Origin: Planctomycetota bacterium
GTDB taxonomy: Bacteria > Planctomycetota > UBA1135 > GCA-002686595
Reading direction: 5' to 3'
DNA length: 64,000 bases
Assembly (NCBI GenBank): GCA_002686945.1
Contig: NYYZ01000053.1
Span: 26,308-90,307, forward strand
The position numbers and the translations under genes are program-made. Positions 9,979 through 20,206 of this stretch are shown here, piece by piece (the stretch's first letter is position 1; the number at the start of each line of letters is the position of its first letter). The notes under the pieces were generated by a model that saw nothing but the letters and a program-made list of their open reading frames with translations, did no database searches and was not told where the DNA came from.

Positions 9979-11190
9979 CTACCAGTCCTTGTCGGTGGAT
10001 CGGGCGCGCAGGCGTGCGAGTCGTTCACGCAGCTCCTCACCTTTCTCGTTATGTCGTCGAAGCTGATCGAGCAGGCGTTGTTGTTCTTCCTTGGTCAACA
10101 GCCGCTCTTCCGGTTCAGCCTGTTCTTCGCCGTCTCCCTCTTCGGGCTGCTGCTCGGGATCATCGGAGTCCTCCTCATTCTCCTGGGGGTCACCCTCGCC
10201 TTCGGGATCCCCCTCGCTCTCCTTTTGCTGGTCGGACTCCTGGGGTTCGTCCTCGGAGTTCTCAGAACCCTCATCCGAAGAGTCATTTGAGTCTTCGGCT
10301 TCGCTGTCCTGGGATTGATCGTCAGAACGCTCCTGGCCATCCTCCTGTCTGCGCTCTGCTTCAATTTCGTCCAACCTATGAAGGCGCTTTTGAATCAACT
10401 CCACATTGGCCCGCGTAGCCTCGTTGCGCCAGTCCACTCGCAAGCGCTCCACCAGATGTTCACGGGCTGCGAGGTAGGATTCTCGGGCCAGGGAAAGAGG
10501 ATCCGGAGGTTCCTCTTCGCCCGTACCTTGGGTTGATGCGGGCGGCACGGTGAAATTCGGCGCCATGGGGTTGTTGGATTTTCCCTGAACCTCGGGAATC
10601 TGTTCGAAGTGCTTTTCTGCCAGCTCCAGGTCCAAGAGGCCCAGCCCGTCACAAGCAGCAAGGGATCCGCGCCCAGTGGCCAGGGCACGAGCCGCCTGCC
10701 AGGCCTCTTCCGCTGCTTCCAAGGCCCCGCGCTTGTGATGAGCAAGGCCCTCCAGATTCCGTGCCGCCGACTGCTGGACCCGAGAGCGCCCGGAATCAAC
10801 CCAACCGGCCAGGGGACTCGACTCCCGGAAGAACAAGCGCTCGCTGAGCCCCCGGGTTCTGGTCTGCCAGGACCGACGCCTGAGACTTGCCTTGTTCTCC
10901 TGGGCCAAACGCTTTGCAAGGGCCGCAGCCTCCAGATTCCGGCCGTCTTCGAAAGCGGCGCAGGCCTCATCAAAGCCGTCAAGATAGGGGCCTTCCCATG
11001 ACAGGGTGATCTCCTGGACAGGTTCAGCGGGGCCTGTGTCGATGGGCACCGGTTGTTCCACTTGCTGATCCTCAACGGCCTGAACTTGAACAGCCTCATC
11101 CTGACCCCAAACCAAGGGAGCAAGAGCCAGACAGGCCAACAAGCAGGCCGTGTCCCTGATACCCATGGGCTTGCAACGACTCACTCTCAT
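9979..11190 (-). CDS. batC: BatC-like TPR protein with strongly acidic low-complexity tail
   Basis: ATG at 11190 overlaps the upstream gene stop (ATGA); D/E/S/Q-rich region followed by a basic coiled C-terminus. Confidence 0.72.
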   Translation of the reverse strand: MRVSRCKPMGIRDTACLLACLALAPLVWGQDEAVQVQAVEDQQVEQPVPIDTGPAEPVQEITLSWEGPYLDGFDEACAAFEDGRNLEAAALAKRLAQENKASLRRRSWQTRTRGLSERLFFRESSPLAGWVDSGRSRVQQSAARNLEGLAHHKRGALEAAEEAWQAARALATGRGSLAACDGLGLLDLELAEKHFEQIPEVQGKSNNPMAPNFTVPPASTQGTGEEEPPDPLSLARESYLAAREHLVERLRVDWRNEATRANVELIQKRLHRLDEIEAERRQEDGQERSDDQSQDSEAEDSNDSSDEGSENSEDEPQESDQQKESEGDPEGEGDPQENEEDSDDPEQQPEEGDGEEQAEPEERLLTKEEQQRLLDQLRRHNEKGEELRERLARLRARSTDKDW

Positions 11191-12212
11191 TGGAGCACCC
11201 CTTCTGTCCTGGACCGGCGCTCGTTCAACAACATGGACACAGCCATGCACGCGATTGTCAGTACCAGAGGCCACTGAAAACGATCATGGGGTACGCGCTC
11301 CATGCCCTGATCGTAGACTTGTCCCTCAAGGGTGGAAATCCCCTCGCGGTACAATCGCTCAAGACCCAGTACAGCGCCCTCGACCCCCACATACCTGCCT
11401 CCGGTAACCCGGGCTACCTCCTCCAAGCTCTCCGATGCCAGACGGGAGACCACTTCCTTGCCATCGGGGCCACGCACCCAGCCACCGTTGGGCATGGGAA
11501 TCTTGCCCCCGGCATGCGTGCCGACCCCGAGCACATGCACAGCAATCCCGCGCCGCGCCGCCTCTACCGCAACCTCAAAGCCCCGACCTCCATGGTCTTC
11601 CCCATCGGTAATCAACACGATGGCTTCACTGGCTCCGGTGCGACCATCAAAGAGGTCCAGGGCATCGCTCAAGGCCGCCGCCAGGTCTGTGCCCCCCAGG
11701 GCATGATCTGCGGGATCCACACCGTCCAGGAACCAACCCAGAGTACGCAGGTCCCGGGTCAAGGGCGCAATGCGGCGAGCTTCGCCAGAGAAAGAAATCA
11801 ATGCCACTCGATCCCCTGCAAGTCTTGGAAAAACCGATTTGATCTGGCGCTTGGCTTCGTCCAACCGACTCAGGCCCAGGTCCTCCACCAGCATGGACTT
11901 GCTCGCATCCAAACAGAACACCAGGTCCACCCCCTGACGTTGAATCTCGCGCAGGGTGAAGCCACGCACGGGGCCCGAAAGAGAAAGACCCCCAAGAAGC
12001 AATGCCAAGACCGCGCAGTACAGGCGCACCCGCGCCGCCAGTAAAGAACGATCTCCAAAGAACGCCGCCGCGCGCTGGGGGTCCACCATCAAGAGAACAT
12101 CGGCCTGAGTACGCACATAAGCCGCCCGCCCCAGCAACAACAACAGGGGCGCCAGACCGATCCAAGCCAGATCCAGGGGACGCAATATCTCGAAACCAAG
12201 CAACGAGATCAT
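11187..12212 (-). CDS. batB: BatB-like von Willebrand factor A domain membrane protein
   Basis: VDLVFCLDASKSMLVEDLGLSRLDEAKRQIKSV MIDAS DxSxS, LITDGEDHGG; N-terminal TM helices; ATGA overlap with upstream gene. Confidence 0.88.
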   Translation of the reverse strand: MISLLGFEILRPLDLAWIGLAPLLLLLGRAAYVRTQADVLLMVDPQRAAAFFGDRSLLAARVRLYCAVLALLLGGLSLSGPVRGFTLREIQRQGVDLVFCLDASKSMLVEDLGLSRLDEAKRQIKSVFPRLAGDRVALISFSGEARRIAPLTRDLRTLGWFLDGVDPADHALGGTDLAAALSDALDLFDGRTGASEAIVLITDGEDHGGRGFEVAVEAARRGIAVHVLGVGTHAGGKIPMPNGGWVRGPDGKEVVSRLASESLEEVARVTGGRYVGVEGAVLGLERLYREGISTLEGQVYDQGMERVPHDRFQWPLVLTIACMAVSMLLNERRSRTEGVLQ

Positions 12213-13261
12213 GGAGTCCTCCTGGCCCAGGAGTGGCGTGAAAACTGAGCGCAGCTGAACAACAACATGGCTGCCAGAATCCAAGAGCGATAGAGGTCAA
12301 AGTGCTCAGCCTGGGCCTGCTCGATGCGCGGAGTGCGTTCTAGCCGTTCGATCTCTGCATAGGCCTCTTCCAACTCGGCCTCGTCCTGGGCATGAAAGAA
12401 ACGAGCGCCCGTGACCTTGGCCAAGGCGGGCAGGAGTTTGACGCGCACAGGAGTATTGACCCGTCGCCGGGTCAGAGGGTCATAGCGAGTCACCACTCGT
12501 GGCCCTGCAAATACCGCATAGATGCGCACGCCCTTTTCCATCGCCAGCCGCGCGGAATCCAGAGGATCGATCAGACCGGTGGTGTCTTCCCCGTCGGTCA
12601 GGATCACCACCACCTTGGACTTGGCTTCGCTCAATTCCAGCAACCGCACAGCCTCGGAGACCGCAAGACCGATGCTGGTGCCGTCCAGGTCCCGGCGCTG
12701 CTCCACATCCAAGTCCTTCAGAACTCCCGAAATGGCTCCTGCGTCCAAGGTAAACGGACACAGCAACTCGGTGAACATGGCAAAGCCGACCAGGCAGACA
12801 TTGTCCGCAGCCCCTTCCCGGTCAGTCATACGCCGCACGGCGAAGTCCCCCACCGCTCGCTTGGCAATATCGAAGCGCCGTTCGCCTGAGCCCTCTTGGC
12901 CCTGTTCCATGGAAGTGGAACGATCCAGCAGAAGCACGATATCCACCCCTTCATTTTCGCTGGTCAGATAGATCTCCCCCTCAAGGGGCCTCGCCAGCGC
13001 AAAAAGCGCACAGGCCAAAGCCGCCACTTCGAAAGCCAGAGGCAACCAGGAAAAACGCACACGCCAGGTGCTGGGCAACTCATGAGCGATCATTGGAGCC
13101 CGAGCGGGAATCGCACGACGACGTTCCCTTGTAAGCCAGGCCACCAGGGGTAGACCCAGGAGCAGAGGAAGGAACCAGGGATCCGCCAGGGACACTCCAA
13201 GAAACTCCACTTGACCTTGCGCCAGGGTTCGGGTGGGCTCTTGGATCAAGATGCCGATCAT
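12209..13261 (-). CDS. batA: BatA-like von Willebrand factor A domain membrane protein
   Basis: VDIVLLLDRSTSMEQGQEGSGERRFDIAKRAV, VVILTDGEDTTG, N-terminal TM helices. Confidence 0.9.
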   Translation of the reverse strand: MIGILIQEPTRTLAQGQVEFLGVSLADPWFLPLLLGLPLVAWLTRERRRAIPARAPMIAHELPSTWRVRFSWLPLAFEVAALACALFALARPLEGEIYLTSENEGVDIVLLLDRSTSMEQGQEGSGERRFDIAKRAVGDFAVRRMTDREGAADNVCLVGFAMFTELLCPFTLDAGAISGVLKDLDVEQRRDLDGTSIGLAVSEAVRLLELSEAKSKVVVILTDGEDTTGLIDPLDSARLAMEKGVRIYAVFAGPRVVTRYDPLTRRRVNTPVRVKLLPALAKVTGARFFHAQDEAELEEAYAEIERLERTPRIEQAQAEHFDLYRSWILAAMLLFSCAQFSRHSWARRTP

Positions 13262-14097
13262 GCCACGGCCTCCGTCGTTTGAGTCCTGGCCAGGAGCGCT
13301 TCGACTCGCTCAAGGGCATCACTCAGGGCCATCTTGGAGGGCTGCACCTGAGCAAATTCTATGGTGTCGGCCCAGGCCAAGAGTTGCTGGGCATCATCAA
13401 TGACAACCTGGTCAATCCCACCACGTGCGCGCACATCTTGAATCCAGTCCTCATCGATCATGCCTTGGCGCGACACGCATTGTTCTGTGTCGATGGATTC
13501 ACGGATGCGTCCGGAGAGAGCCGCAGCAAAATCGCCAGAATCGGCGCTGCCCGCAAGCAGCGCTGCCAGATCCACCGGAGGCACCGGGTTGATTGCCTGA
13601 GGCTCAGCCCGCCCTCGGCGCAGAAAGTAGGCTCCGGCCAGTATCAGGGGCAGCAGAGCCAGATACCACATGCCCGCAACAGAGGAGGTCGCTTCGGTCG
13701 GGGGTGCCATGGGTCCACCCAGGGGACGAGGTGCATCTTCAGCGGGTCCCAGATCACCGATCACCTCCAGGTTCCCAGCCAGAGTCGTTAGTTTCAGACC
13801 GCTGGAGAGCGAAACCTCAAGCTGGGGCAAGGCTCGGTCCCCTCCTTCAAGAGAAAAGAGAGACCATTGGATGCGAGTACTGGCCCGCTCCCCATCCCGA
13901 ACCCGGGCCACCTGAGGGCCACTGAGCAGGACCCAGGTGTCATCCGAAGGCTGAGCGAGGCTCTCCAGATCAACAGCCTCGTCAACATCATGCTCCACAA
14001 CCAGGGTCCAGGTAACGGGCTGACCCACCTGCACCTGGACGGGATCCGCATGCATGGTGGCCTGTTGCAGACACAGGGTGAGAATCAGCAAGCTCAC
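13258..14097 (-). CDS. Bat operon-associated membrane protein (BatD N-terminal-like / DUF4381-like)
   Basis: Beta-rich N-terminus, single TM (MWYLALLPLILAGAYFLRRGR), ATGA overlaps on both sides. Confidence 0.65.
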   Translation of the reverse strand: MSLLILTLCLQQATMHADPVQVQVGQPVTWTLVVEHDVDEAVDLESLAQPSDDTWVLLSGPQVARVRDGERASTRIQWSLFSLEGGDRALPQLEVSLSSGLKLTTLAGNLEVIGDLGPAEDAPRPLGGPMAPPTEATSSVAGMWYLALLPLILAGAYFLRRGRAEPQAINPVPPVDLAALLAGSADSGDFAAALSGRIRESIDTEQCVSRQGMIDEDWIQDVRARGGIDQVVIDDAQQLLAWADTIEFAQVQPSKMALSDALERVEALLARTQTTEAVA

Positions 14098-15041
14098 TTT
14101 GCTCGCCCCGCCCGCGCCATGCGCAATCGGAAGAAACGCAAGATCGGCGCGGCCAGATCTTCGTCCAAGGAAATGTCGATGCGCGAAGCCCGGGATTCCC
14201 GCAGAGCTCCATGAATCTCAGCTTTGCGTTGCTCGGCAGCCTGCTGCCAGCCTTCGCGCACACCCTTGTCCGCGGCATCGATCCAGTTCCAATCTCCCCC
14301 ATTGAGATCCTCGATGGCAAAGCGGCCCACCTTTGGGAGGCGCACCTCGAAGGGATCCACCAAACGTACACCGATCACATCATGGCGCGCTGCCAGCGCA
14401 CGCATGACCTGCACCCAACCGCGCCCACCAGCGTCAGCGAAATCCGAAAAAATCAAAACCAACGAACGACGGCGCAATGCGCGCAGAGATCCCTCAAGAA
14501 CGCGCTTCAGATCCCCCGGCACATCGAAGGGCTGAGCCACCATCACCTCACGAATCAGACGCTGGATGTGGCGCGTAGATTTGCGCGGGTCCAAGTGCAG
14601 CCCGGGCTCGGGACCGTAGAGCGTCAAGCCCACCCGATCCTGGTTGCGCGCGGCCACCTTGGCAAAGAGCCCCACCAGCTGAGCCGCCGCTTCACGCTTG
14701 GACCATCGGCGCGTTCCAAAGCCCATGCCGAGGCCTTGATCCACAAGGCAATGCACGCTGAGTTCACGCTCTTCGCGGTAACTCTTGATATGCGGCTTGC
14801 CTGTGCGCGCAGTCACATTCCAATCGATCCCGCGCACATCATCCCCGGGCACATAGGGCCTCACCTCTTCGAACTCGATGCCCTGCCCACGAAAAACACT
14901 GCGATACCCGCCAGTCAGCGCAGTGTTTACCAGACGATGAGTGCGCAACTGAAGTTTACGAACCCGAGCTGCAAACTCCGGCGCCAAACTGCCCTCGTGG
15001 GCAAACTTGGGGCTTTTCGATGTGGACTTTGTGACAGGCAC
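14094..15041 (-). CDS. DUF58 domain-containing protein
   Basis: GGYRSVFRGQGIEFEEVRPYVPGDDVRGIDWNVTARTGKPHIKSYREERE hallmark. Confidence 0.93.
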   Translation of the reverse strand: MPVTKSTSKSPKFAHEGSLAPEFAARVRKLQLRTHRLVNTALTGGYRSVFRGQGIEFEEVRPYVPGDDVRGIDWNVTARTGKPHIKSYREERELSVHCLVDQGLGMGFGTRRWSKREAAAQLVGLFAKVAARNQDRVGLTLYGPEPGLHLDPRKSTRHIQRLIREVMVAQPFDVPGDLKRVLEGSLRALRRRSLVLIFSDFADAGGRGWVQVMRALAARHDVIGVRLVDPFEVRLPKVGRFAIEDLNGGDWNWIDAADKGVREGWQQAAEQRKAEIHGALRESRASRIDISLDEDLAAPILRFFRLRMARAGRAK

Positions 15042-15062
15042 AATTGAAGGGGCGAGCAGAGT

Positions 15063-16085
15063 TCAGGGAACTGGCACTGTCTCCAAGAAGCGTTCGATCA
15101 GATCATCCGAGGTCACGCCCTCGGCCTCCGCTTCGTAAGTGGTCAAGATGCGGTGACGGAGGACCGCAGGAGCGATCGCCTTCACATCCGCGGGGATCAC
15201 ATAACCTCGATGTTCCATGAACGCATTGGCCCGGGAGGTCAGAGCCAACCAGATCGATGCCCGAGGACTGGCACCGTATTGCAAGTAAGGGGCCAAATCG
15301 CCCAAGCCCACACTCGCGGGATCGCGAGTCGCCTGCACCAGATTGACTATGTAATGCCCTAGACGATCATCCAAATGAATGCGGTCCACTATGGCGCGGC
15401 TTTTTCCAATCACATCCAGAGTCACCACCCTACTCACGCTGGTCTTTGGCGCAGTGCGGGACATGCGGTCCATGATCTCAAGCTCCTCTACAGCGGTTGG
15501 ATAGCCCACCACGCTCTTAAGGGCAAAGCGATCAAGCTGAGCCTCGGGCAAGGGATAGGTGCCGTCCTGTTCGATCGGGTTCTGGGTAGCCAACACCAAG
15601 AACGGCTGGGGCAATTCCATTGTCTCCCCGCCAATGGAAACATGACGCTCTTGCATGGCTTCCAACAAAGCCGACTGCACCTTGGCGGGGGCGCGGTTGA
15701 TCTCATCCGCCAAGACAAAGTGCGCGAAGATCGGTCCGCGGCGCACGCTGAAAGTGTGCTCACTTGCATCGTAGACCTCAGTACCCACCAGGTCCGACGG
15801 CAGGAGGTCCGGAGTGAACTGAAGGCGCGAGAAACTCGCGTCCACAGCGTCCGCCAGACAGGAAACAGCCAAGGACTTGGCAAGTCCCGGGACGCCCTCC
15901 AACAACACATGACCACCAGTGAGCAAAGCCAGGGTCAGGTCGCGGCAGAGTGCTTCCTGCCCCACCAAGACCTCAGCAAGAGAGGCCTGAAGATCGGCGA
16001 CCCAGGAACTCGCCTGCTGAATTTCCTCAGGGGAGACATCGGTGGACACATCGGGCATGGCAGGGGTCGGGGCTGGCTGGGGCAT
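15063..16085 (-). CDS. moxR: MoxR family AAA+ ATPase
   Basis: GGHVLLEGVPGLAKSL Walker A, ADEINRAPAKVQSALLEAMQE Walker B, LATQNPIEQDGTYPLPEAQLDRF. Confidence 0.95.
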   Translation of the reverse strand: MPQPAPTPAMPDVSTDVSPEEIQQASSWVADLQASLAEVLVGQEALCRDLTLALLTGGHVLLEGVPGLAKSLAVSCLADAVDASFSRLQFTPDLLPSDLVGTEVYDASEHTFSVRRGPIFAHFVLADEINRAPAKVQSALLEAMQERHVSIGGETMELPQPFLVLATQNPIEQDGTYPLPEAQLDRFALKSVVGYPTAVEELEIMDRMSRTAPKTSVSRVVTLDVIGKSRAIVDRIHLDDRLGHYIVNLVQATRDPASVGLGDLAPYLQYGASPRASIWLALTSRANAFMEHRGYVIPADVKAIAPAVLRHRILTTYEAEAEGVTSDDLIERFLETVPVP

Positions 16086-16191
16086 GGATTGAGCAAAGAA
16101 TGCTTGTGGAGCCGCACAGGGTAGTCGCAGAACTACGCCTACACCTAGCCTAGGTTGGAAAGACCCTTGTAGAAGTCCCGCAAATTCGCCA

Positions 16192-16866
16192 TTAGTCGCC
16201 CGCAAATTGCTCGCGAAAGGCGTTGCGCACCCGCAAGGTCTCACGGGCATAAATCAGTGCAGGGCTCATGGGTCGCCCCGCAGCATGACGGACCTCTTGG
16301 CTGGCGACCCAAAGTTGATAGGACCCGGCTTCCTGAGACCACTCCAACAACCGCCCGCGCCCGGTGTTGTAGGCCACCAGCAACGCTTCGGCGTTCCACT
16401 CAGGGGTGGAATCTCGCAGCCAGGCCAGGTGATTGCAGCCCAAGGCCAGGTTGAGGGCATCATCATGGAGCAGCGTATCGTGGTCAGGAGCCTCAAGGCC
16501 CAAACGCTCGGCTGCATCACTGGCAGCAGTCAGCACCAATTGCATCAGACCCAAAGCGCCAACCGAAGAAACCCTGCCACTCACCCCGCGGCTTTCGGAC
16601 CACATGATTCCCGCGACCAGACTCGGATCCAGGTCTTCTTGCTTGGCTGCCTCGAAGATCGCGGGCCAACGCTCGCCAACCAATCGTATACCCCGTTGCT
16701 TTGAGTAGTCTTCAACAATGGCGCGGACAATCGGACGACCCTGATCATCATGCACCAACCAACCCACGGCCACCAGCAAGCTGCACAGGATCAATAACCT
16801 GATCAGGACGCGCCGGGCCGAATTCAATTGCCGCGGCGCAATGATTGTTCCAGGGTCTGAATCCAC
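16192..16866 (-). CDS. Lytic transglycosylase (SLT domain), membrane-anchored
   Basis: LVAGIMWSESRGVSGRVSSVGALGLMQL ES...GLMQ motif; N-terminal TM. Confidence 0.88.
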   Translation of the reverse strand: MDSDPGTIIAPRQLNSARRVLIRLLILCSLLVAVGWLVHDDQGRPIVRAIVEDYSKQRGIRLVGERWPAIFEAAKQEDLDPSLVAGIMWSESRGVSGRVSSVGALGLMQLVLTAASDAAERLGLEAPDHDTLLHDDALNLALGCNHLAWLRDSTPEWNAEALLVAYNTGRGRLLEWSQEAGSYQLWVASQEVRHAAGRPMSPALIYARETLRVRNAFREQFAGD

Positions 16867-19800
16867 AATTCACGATCTTGAGCCTTGCGAGGAAGTGGGT
16901 CCAACTCGCCTCCCACAAAATCTTCCAGTTCCCGACGCGCACGCTCCGCCAGCCAAGTCTCCTCCCTGCCCAGGACAGTCAAAAGGAACGCAGGCACGGT
17001 GCTATTGGCATTCTTGAGTTCAAATTCGGCCGGTAGGGGCGCGGGCATGACGCGAACCTCGCAAGCTGCACGGAACCATGAGAGTGCATCATCACGACGC
17101 ACTGTATCCCACCATGACCACCAGGCTGCGGTGGGGTCGGGCTCGTTACTGAAATCCACGCAGGACAGCACACACAGTTCGTGCAAGAGGGCCAGGTTCT
17201 TTGGCTCTTCCACGCTCAGACGAATCAATACTGGGGCCGCTTCAGGAATTCGCTGACGTGCCAGAATCAGCGCCGCGCCTTTGCGCACCTCAAGTGAACT
17301 GGAATTGAGAGCGCTCATGAGGGTGAAGTGCGCCGAACTTCCAAGGGCCATCAATCCCTTGCGACCTGCTTCGATCAGACCCGGATCGCGCCCGGTGCGC
17401 AGCATGGAAAGAAAGATCTCGGAGGTGCGCGGATCGGCCAGCGCAACGAGCCCCTCAGCAGCGGGCAGACGATAATGCCCACCGGGCTCGGTCAAACTGG
17501 TCAGCAGAACATCCCTGGCTCGCAAACCGCCAATCTGCCCCAAAGAACGCAGGGCCTGGGCACGAACCGCCGGGGTGCCGCTTCCTGCGCGGATCGCTAT
17601 GGCCTCCTGAGCTTCAACTATTCCGTGCTGTCCGGCCGCACGGACAGTAGCCACCTCAACGGCTTCATGACTATCATCGAACAGAATCATCAACAGATCT
17701 ACATCTGTCATTGCGCCCCTCTTAGCCAACAAGCCCGCCGAGATTCCGCGCAAGAGAGGACGGGCATCGCCGGCCGCAGCACGTTCTCCCGCAGCTCCTC
17801 CTAGACTGATCAATGCCGAAATCGGCAGGGCTGCTTCCACATCGAACTTGTCGTGCAATAGACCGATCAGGTCCTTGCCCAGACCCTCTTGAAAAGGCCC
17901 TTGCTCCTTATCCGCATGCAAGTCACCGCAGAATCGAATCAGCTCGGTCAAGCGGCGGGAGCGCTGATTCCAATAGCGCTCCTCCGCAAGCAGGTCCATC
18001 AATGGCCGCACACAGTCTTCCTCAAGAGCCCCAGAAACCAATCGCAAGCTCTCCAATTCGAGCAGGCCCAGGTCCCGATCGATTGGACTCTTTTCGGCCA
18101 TCCAGGCCAACACCAACCCGGCTGTCTTCTGTGCTCGAATGACAGCGTTGTCTGCCGGGGAAGCGTAGGCCTCTCCTTCCGCGCGGACCAGACCAATACG
18201 ATCCCCATGGATATCCTGACGATAGAAGCGCTGCCAGCGGTAACGCTGCTGCAGTGCATCCAATGAGGCAAAGGTGCGCTCAAACCATGGGGTAGCCGAT
18301 CCTGGCCCGTAGACAAAAGTCTTCTTCTGCTGACCCACTCGCAGGCTCAGTTCACGCCCACGTGCATGCTCGGCACCCCACACTCCGGGCAGCCGCTGAC
18401 CTCCAAACAAGCCGGTTCCCTGGAGCATTCCCATCATCTCCCGAGCATCCTGCGCGGACAGATAGATCGGCTCGACGCCAGCATCCGGCGGCGCCTGATC
18501 CAGCCAGGCGGGGCCAAGCAGACTGAAGGCCTGAGAGCGTGCGTAATCCATGCAATCCACTCTCACGCGCAAGACATCCGAGGCCTGAATCGGCAAGATC
18601 GCCCGAGAGGCTCGGAAACCACGACGGTTCTCGCTCCACCACTTGATCCAAGCACCCGCAACCGCACCAGTGCTCTTGCTGGTAATCATCTGCAGGCGCC
18701 GCACGGCCGCGCCTACCAGCGCTTCGCGGTCTTTGAAGAATACCTGCCCTGCAATCAAGGAAACCAACTGATTGGGCACGACCGAATCCAACCAGGGGCT
18801 CTCGCTGGGGTTCTCGTCACGAAAACCAATCCCCGCCAGGGCCAAGGCACAGGTCCCTGCTACGAAAGGATCCTTGACATTCATGCCCCGCAACAAGGCA
18901 TCTACATGACCCGGCCCAAGCAAGGGTGTTTGACGGGCATCCTCGCGCTCAACCAAAGCCAAGACCGCGTAGGCCGAAGGACGAAGAATCCAACGCTGGC
19001 CGAACGCACGGCGCATGAGTTCAGCTTCGATCGTCTCACTATTGAAACGGGCCATGAACTCGACCACACGCTGAGCAACCTTGGCTCGCGGATCATGCAG
19101 GTGGTCGAGCAGAATAGGAATCGCCGCCGCATCACCCGTACCCGCAATCAAGTCCGCTGCCCGCCAACGTGCATCTGCTATGTCTGACTTGAGCGCCGGC
19201 AGCAGGAATGGAATCCACTCTGGCCTGGGCTCCTCCTTGAGGATGTTGTGAGCCGCCGCACGCAGACTGTTCTGGGGATGATTGACCAGGCTGGCAAGCA
19301 ACTCTGGATTCGCCCGCACAGGATCCAATCCGTGCAACATGCGCAATAGGATGCCCCCCACCGAACCGGGGGTGCGGGACGACAGACGCTGGACCACAAG
19401 ATCCCGATCGCGCCCCTCGCTAGAAGCCAAGAAGTAGCGCCCCGCCACCAGGACCGTGGGGCCGTGATCGCTGGCAAGAGCTTCAATGCAGACCTCACGC
19501 CCTTCGGGTCCCATACCGAGCAAACTCTCAAGAGCCTGGTCCAGCAGCGAATCATCAGTCCGCCGATGCCGGGCCAACTCTGCAAAAATCACCTGGGCGG
19601 CGGCACGCAGGGAACCCCTGTGACCTCCTTGTATCAGAGCCTCCCCGCTCGTGCCCGCTGGATCACTCACACCGACCTTCTGTCCCGGCAGGTCCAAGCC
19701 GCCCGCCTCTCCTCCGGGCAGACCAGCCCGATCAGGAATACGAAACAGACGCTGAGCCTGACAGCGCTGACAATGCTCTTCCTGCAGACCTGTTGCGCTG

Positions 19801-20027
19801 TTCCACTTGATGGGCAGGTCGGTCCTCTTGAGGCTACAGATGGTGCAAACCAGCGCGGGCTTCTCAGCCTTGACCGCCCGACTCCCAGAACGTCCCTGGC
19901 CCACAGGTGCAACCGCCGGTTGACCCGGCAGAGGCTTACGCGCCCCCTTGCCAGGCAAGTCGATTTGAGCGTGCGCAGACCCGACCAGTACGGCCAGCAT
20001 GAGAGTGGTTGAGGAGACGAGGCGCAT
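16824..20027 (-). CDS. Secreted HEAT-repeat protein with N-terminal Cys-pair (zinc-ribbon-like) region
   Basis: Signal peptide (MRLVSSTTLMLAVLVGSAHAQ); repeated HEAT units (e.g. DARWRAADLIAGTGDAAAIPILLDHLHDPRAKVAQRVVEFM); CTIC...CQRC. Confidence 0.8.
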   Translation of the reverse strand: MRLVSSTTLMLAVLVGSAHAQIDLPGKGARKPLPGQPAVAPVGQGRSGSRAVKAEKPALVCTICSLKRTDLPIKWNSATGLQEEHCQRCQAQRLFRIPDRAGLPGGEAGGLDLPGQKVGVSDPAGTSGEALIQGGHRGSLRAAAQVIFAELARHRRTDDSLLDQALESLLGMGPEGREVCIEALASDHGPTVLVAGRYFLASSEGRDRDLVVQRLSSRTPGSVGGILLRMLHGLDPVRANPELLASLVNHPQNSLRAAAHNILKEEPRPEWIPFLLPALKSDIADARWRAADLIAGTGDAAAIPILLDHLHDPRAKVAQRVVEFMARFNSETIEAELMRRAFGQRWILRPSAYAVLALVEREDARQTPLLGPGHVDALLRGMNVKDPFVAGTCALALAGIGFRDENPSESPWLDSVVPNQLVSLIAGQVFFKDREALVGAAVRRLQMITSKSTGAVAGAWIKWWSENRRGFRASRAILPIQASDVLRVRVDCMDYARSQAFSLLGPAWLDQAPPDAGVEPIYLSAQDAREMMGMLQGTGLFGGQRLPGVWGAEHARGRELSLRVGQQKKTFVYGPGSATPWFERTFASLDALQQRYRWQRFYRQDIHGDRIGLVRAEGEAYASPADNAVIRAQKTAGLVLAWMAEKSPIDRDLGLLELESLRLVSGALEEDCVRPLMDLLAEERYWNQRSRRLTELIRFCGDLHADKEQGPFQEGLGKDLIGLLHDKFDVEAALPISALISLGGAAGERAAAGDARPLLRGISAGLLAKRGAMTDVDLLMILFDDSHEAVEVATVRAAGQHGIVEAQEAIAIRAGSGTPAVRAQALRSLGQIGGLRARDVLLTSLTEPGGHYRLPAAEGLVALADPRTSEIFLSMLRTGRDPGLIEAGRKGLMALGSSAHFTLMSALNSSSLEVRKGAALILARQRIPEAAPVLIRLSVEEPKNLALLHELCVLSCVDFSNEPDPTAAWWSWWDTVRRDDALSWFRAACEVRVMPAPLPAEFELKNANSTVPAFLLTVLGREETWLAERARRELEDFVGGELDPLPRKAQDRELWIQTLEQSLRRGN

Positions 20028-20206
20028 AATGGTCACCGTGCTACCCACGGCAGCCCCGCAGGATACCGACAGCGGGAGGAGAGGGTGGCCACCAGGGGTC
20101 GAGCAGTCCGTCCCCTACGCCTCCAGGGCTCTTGGGAGGGTCAAGGCCACAAATTTCCAGGGATTTCCATTCCCACCCACCGGCCCCGAACCTGCCGTGC
20201 CGGTCA

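Noticed and set aside
10091-10318. Ser-rich plus-strand ORF (MVNSRSSGSACSSPSPSSGC...)
   Set aside because: It is the complement of the D/E-rich BatC segment, so the Ser/Pro bias is an antisense artefact.
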